Of a DNA stretch of 64,000 bases, positions 62,950 through 64,000 are shown one piece after another. The stretch comes from Bog-473 sp963719485 (GTDB lineage Bacteria > Actinomycetota > Acidimicrobiia > Acidimicrobiales > RAAP-2), in the NCBI GenBank assembly GCA_963719485.1, contig OY970387.1, positions 4,154,001 to 4,218,000 on the forward strand, written 5' to 3'. The stretch's first letter is position 1. The number at the start of each line of letters is the position of its first letter. The notes under the pieces are model-generated. The model saw only the letters and a program-made list of their open reading frames with translations, did no database searches and had not been told where the DNA came from. The translations under genes and the position numbers were made by a program.

Positions 62950-63537
62950 ATGGGAACTCAGGTGAGTGAGCGGACCGGCGCCCGAGATCGCATCTTGGAA
63001 ACCGCTTCGGCGCTGTTTTACGCGGAGGGCATCCACGCAGTCGGAATCGATCGCGTGGTCGTGCAATCCGGCGTGGCCAAGGCGACCCTCTACCAGCACT
63101 TCCGGTCGAAGGAAGAACTGGTCGCGGAGTGTTTACGGCAACGGTCCGCTGACTGGCGTCTCCACTTTGCAGAACCCATACTCGCGAGGTCGGGTTCGCC
63201 AGCTCGGAGCGTGGCCAGAGTATTCGACACGTTGAACCGTTCGTTATCACAGCCGGACTTCCGCGGATGTCCCTTCATCAACGCCGCCGCCGAGTTCCCA
63301 GGACAAGACGGTCCCGTGGCTGAGGTCATTCAAAGCCACCGGGCCCACGTCCATCAGCTGTTCGTCGACCTGCTCAGCACTCTCCCGTCCACGTCACGAC
63401 GAAGGGAACTCGTCGATCAGTTGGTCCTCCTCTACGACGGGACGATGATCAGCGCCCAGCTCGACCGGAAGTCCAAAGCCCACCGATCGGCAAAATTGGC
63501 TGCGGCGCGTCTGCTCGAAGACGCCACCAACCTCTGA
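62950..63537 (+). CDS. TetR-family regulator
   Basis: A 195-aa TetR protein. The helix-turn-helix reads RILETASALFYAEGIHAVGIDRVVVQSGVAKATLYQHF, with SKEELVAECLRQR next; the C-terminal domain is of the TetR_C type seen in small actinobacterial regulators. It is divergent from the beta-propeller gene, and the gap holds three palindromic sites. It probably represses both. Confidence 0.9.
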   Translation: MGTQVSERTGARDRILETASALFYAEGIHAVGIDRVVVQSGVAKATLYQHFRSKEELVAECLRQRSADWRLHFAEPILARSGSPARSVARVFDTLNRSLSQPDFRGCPFINAAAEFPGQDGPVAEVIQSHRAHVHQLFVDLLSTLPSTSRRRELVDQLVLLYDGTMISAQLDRKSKAHRSAKLAAARLLEDATNL

Positions 63538-63569
63538 CGATCTTGGCGGCAAACAAAAGGACAGCGACC

Positions 63570-64000
63570 ATGCTGAACACCCCGCCGACCGGAGGTCTCG
63601 ATCTGGAGCAGCTCCGAGCAGGTGACGAACAAGCCTTCATCGCGCTGGTCGGACGTCATCATGACGCAATGGTGCGCGTCGCACGCTCGTTCGTATCCAG
63701 CCACGCCGTGGCCGAGGAAGTGGTGCAAGATACCTGGTTGGCGGTCTTGCGGGGCATGGGTAGGTTTGAGGGTCGGTCGTCTTTCCAGACCTGGTTGTAT
63801 CGGATCCTCGTCAATCGTGCCCAGTCGACCGGAGTACGGGAACATCGGCACGTTCCGATTGGCGACCACGAGTGCAGTGTGGACCCCTCTCGATTTGACG
63901 CGGATGGTCAATGGTCATTGCCACCTGAGCACTGGGGCGACGATCTGGACGAGCGACTTCAGGCTGGAGAGTTGTCGGCGTCCATCTGGTCCGCGCTCGA
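63570..64000 (+). CDS. ECF sigma factor (partial, runs off right edge)
   Basis: The frame opens at 63570 with AAAAGGA upstream and is still open at 64000 (143 codons). Sigma-70 region 2 is clear: AFIALVGRHHDAMVRVARSF, then AEEVVQDTWLAVLRGMGRFEGRSSFQTWLYRILVNRAQS. It is an ECF-type factor. Region 4 is beyond the window. It follows the TetR gene by 32 bp in the same direction. Confidence 0.88.
   Translation, partial: MLNTPPTGGLDLEQLRAGDEQAFIALVGRHHDAMVRVARSFVSSHAVAEEVVQDTWLAVLRGMGRFEGRSSFQTWLYRILVNRAQSTGVREHRHVPIGDHECSVDPSRFDADGQWSLPPEHWGDDLDERLQAGELSASIWSAL

Overview
The window comes from a high-GC actinobacterium. The evidence is the protein content (an F420-type LLM oxidoreductase, a CYP-type [3Fe-4S] ferredoxin, SHOCT and PLDc_N small proteins, DUF6325, DUF2252, a MalT/LAL-type LuxR regulator) and a tRNA 3' end without an encoded CCA. 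The acidimicrobial flavour is an impression only; species cannot be named from the sequence.

Left part (1 to about 38.9 kb) is one large catabolic region built almost entirely of CoA-thioester genes. It holds a family III CoA-transferase (cut by the left edge), a MaoC hydratase, two SDRs, a carboxylic acid reductase, two acyl-CoA dehydrogenases, a Liv-type ABC importer with LivH, LivM and LivG fused in one chain, an SCP2-type thiolase, acetoacetyl-CoA synthetase, an amidohydrolase, two crotonase-fold enzymes and a VOC protein. A tight operon (24.7-33.1 kb) follows: methylcrotonyl-CoA-type carboxylase beta and alpha, HMG-CoA lyase, 3-oxoacid CoA-transferase A and B, an LLM oxidoreductase and an acyl-CoA dehydrogenase. 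A ferredoxin, a cupin, and an ALDH/ADH/TetR/P450 cassette complete it. Read together, this looks like oxidation of a methyl-branched or isoprenoid-like acid through an HMG-CoA-type intermediate to acetyl-CoA and acetoacetate. The substrate is inferred, not shown.

Boundary (34.3 kb and 39.0-41.2 kb): an AbiEi/AbiEii-type toxin-antitoxin pair with a candidate autoregulatory operator sits beside direct repeats and the 3' part of a tRNA-Lys(CTT) gene. This looks like the attachment-site scar of an integrated island lying to its left. A decayed second copy of the AbiEii C-terminus lies at 34.3-34.5 kb, so the ALDH/ADH/TetR/P450 cassette is flanked by two diverged direct copies.

Right part (41.4-59 kb) is a membrane, ion and stress region: GAP-family protein, arylsulfatase, repeat-rich lipoprotein, YihY-like protein, K+ channel, ClC channel, DUF2252 (apparently frameshifted), SulP transporter, two PLDc_N small membrane proteins, DUF6325, SHOCT protein and a large LuxR-type regulator. 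Four promoters here share one exact architecture: a 20-bp palindrome ATCACCC-N6-GGGTGAT/C, then GAC, 18 nt, and a -10-like hexamer. They precede the two PLDc_N genes, the 71-aa gene divergent from the LuxR gene, and the DUF6325-SHOCT operon. I take this to be an undescribed regulon run by the neighbouring LuxR/LAL protein, and it is the most interesting thing in the window.

Right end (59-64 kb): a PqqD-like/PRMT-like methyltransferase, an ABM-fold monooxygenase, a peroxiredoxin-like protein, a secreted beta-propeller protein divergent from a TetR gene with several palindromes between them, and the start of an ECF sigma factor gene that runs off the right edge.
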